From Tateyamaria omphalii (GTDB lineage Bacteria > Pseudomonadota > Alphaproteobacteria > Rhodobacterales > Rhodobacteraceae), in assembly GCF_019802125.1 (NCBI RefSeq), contig NZ_JAHVHT010000003.1:248001-312000 (forward strand): a stretch of DNA of 64,000 nucleotides, written 5' to 3'. Each line of letters begins with the position of its first letter. Position 1 is the stretch's first letter. The position numbers and the translations under genes are program-made. The notes beneath the pieces were generated by a model. The model saw only the letters and a program-made list of their open reading frames with translations. It ran no database searches and was not told where the DNA came from. Below are positions 63,524-64,000 of the stretch, one piece after another.

Positions 63524-64000
63524 CCTGTTGGAAATTGAAGGGCTCACGCTGCACTACGGCGGCAGTGAAATCCTGCGCGGCGTCGATCTGGCGGCACGGA
63601 CGGGTGAAGTCACATGTGTCATGGGCACTAACGGCGTGGGTAAGACAAGTCTGCTCAAGGCGATCTCCGGTACGCATGGGCGCAGTGGCGGGCGGTATCG
63701 CCTCGGCGGGCAGGAGATTGGCAAGCTCAGCGCACATGCGCTGGCCCAAAAGGGCGTGGCCTATGTCCCCCAAGGGCGCGAGATATTTCCGTTCCTGACC
63801 GTGCAAGAGAACCTGGAAACCGGGTTTGCCTGCTTGCCGCGCGCACAACGTCGGGTCCCTGACGAGATTTTCGACCTGTTCCCCATCCTCAGGGAATTTC
63901 TTCATCGACGCGGCGGCGACCTGTCGGGTGGTCAACAACAGCAGCTTGCCATCGCGCGAGCCTTGGTGACTAACCCGAAACTCCTGCTGCTCGACGAGCC
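63513..64000 (+). CDS. urtE: urea ABC transporter ATPase UrtE (cut by window edge)
   Basis: First 162 codons of the second urea ATPase. The frame reads LLEIEGLTLHYGGSEILRGV, Walker A GTNGVGKTSLLK, VAYVPQGREIFPFLTVQENL, signature LSGGQQQQLAIARAL, and stops in Walker B LLLLDEP at the window end. No ATG is available near the conserved start; the TTG at 63513, with GAGG upstream, is the best start and overlaps the end of urtD by 11 bp. The rest lies outside. Confidence 0.88.
   Translation, partial: MVDNLLEIEGLTLHYGGSEILRGVDLAARTGEVTCVMGTNGVGKTSLLKAISGTHGRSGGRYRLGGQEIGKLSAHALAQKGVAYVPQGREIFPFLTVQENLETGFACLPRAQRRVPDEIFDLFPILREFLHRRGGDLSGGQQQQLAIARALVTNPKLLLLDE

Overview
The window is about 64 kb of a GC-rich chromosome, very probably from a marine alphaproteobacterium of the Rhodobacteraceae (Roseobacter group). 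The protein set points there: a GapR/DUF2312 protein, an NDUFA12-like complex I accessory protein beside an MlaD-type protein and a DUF2155 protein, a ScfR-type regulator, RTX and Hint proteins, and three branched-chain-amino-acid/urea-type (HAAT) ABC transporters. No replication origin, rRNA operon, prophage or CRISPR array was seen.

Layout. 0-2.9 kb: glnB-glnA (minus, glnA cut by the window edge), with two NtrC-type boxes in the divergent promoter, then a NAD(P)HX repair enzyme split into two overlapping genes and a small Hint-domain protein. 3-10.5 kb: tRNA-Leu, a YihY-type membrane protein, an AEC transporter, and a tightly packed minus-strand run (SPOR lipoprotein, DD-carboxypeptidase, tmk, holB, TatD, MBL hydrolase). 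10.7-15.8 kb: tRNA-Ser, a gene-poor gap and a 1412-residue RTX protein. 16-20.6 kb: first liv-type operon (SBP-H-M-G-F). 20.6-28.4 kb: a photolyase-like protein with swapped domain order, clpP-clpX, RidA, NDUFA12-like, MlaD-like, DUF2155, aat, and accB-accC. 28.5-35.1 kb: a second RTX protein and a second liv/amide-type operon on the minus strand. 35.4-41.8 kb: ScfR-type regulator, single-domain response regulator, small membrane protein, SLC5-histidine kinase fusion, and a FliM/FliN-domain protein with an LPDL-repeat tail. 42-44.7 kb: small housekeeping and regulatory genes.

44.9-52.9 kb is an 8-kb genomic island in tRNA-Thr. It is bounded by a 16-bp direct repeat of the tRNA 3' end and carries a tyrosine integrase, an unknown protein, an AlpA-type regulator and a complete type I restriction-modification system (hsdM-hsdS-hsdR), all on the minus strand. 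Just beyond its right end, 53.8-57.9 kb, is a four-gene overlapping operon: AspH-type hydroxylase, alpha/beta hydrolase, DUF1611-like P-loop protein, and an ABC exporter with a degenerate ATPase. I cannot match this to a described pathway and consider it the best candidate for a new system. 58.2-64 kb: the urea transporter urtABCDE, with urtE running off the end.

Together the window is rich in nitrogen acquisition and sensing (GlnB/GlnA with NtrC boxes, three HAAT importers including Urt), carbon/short-chain-acid sensing (ScfR plus SLC5-kinase), secreted calcium-binding proteins, and one mobile defence island. All functional statements rest on reading protein motifs by eye; no database search was run.
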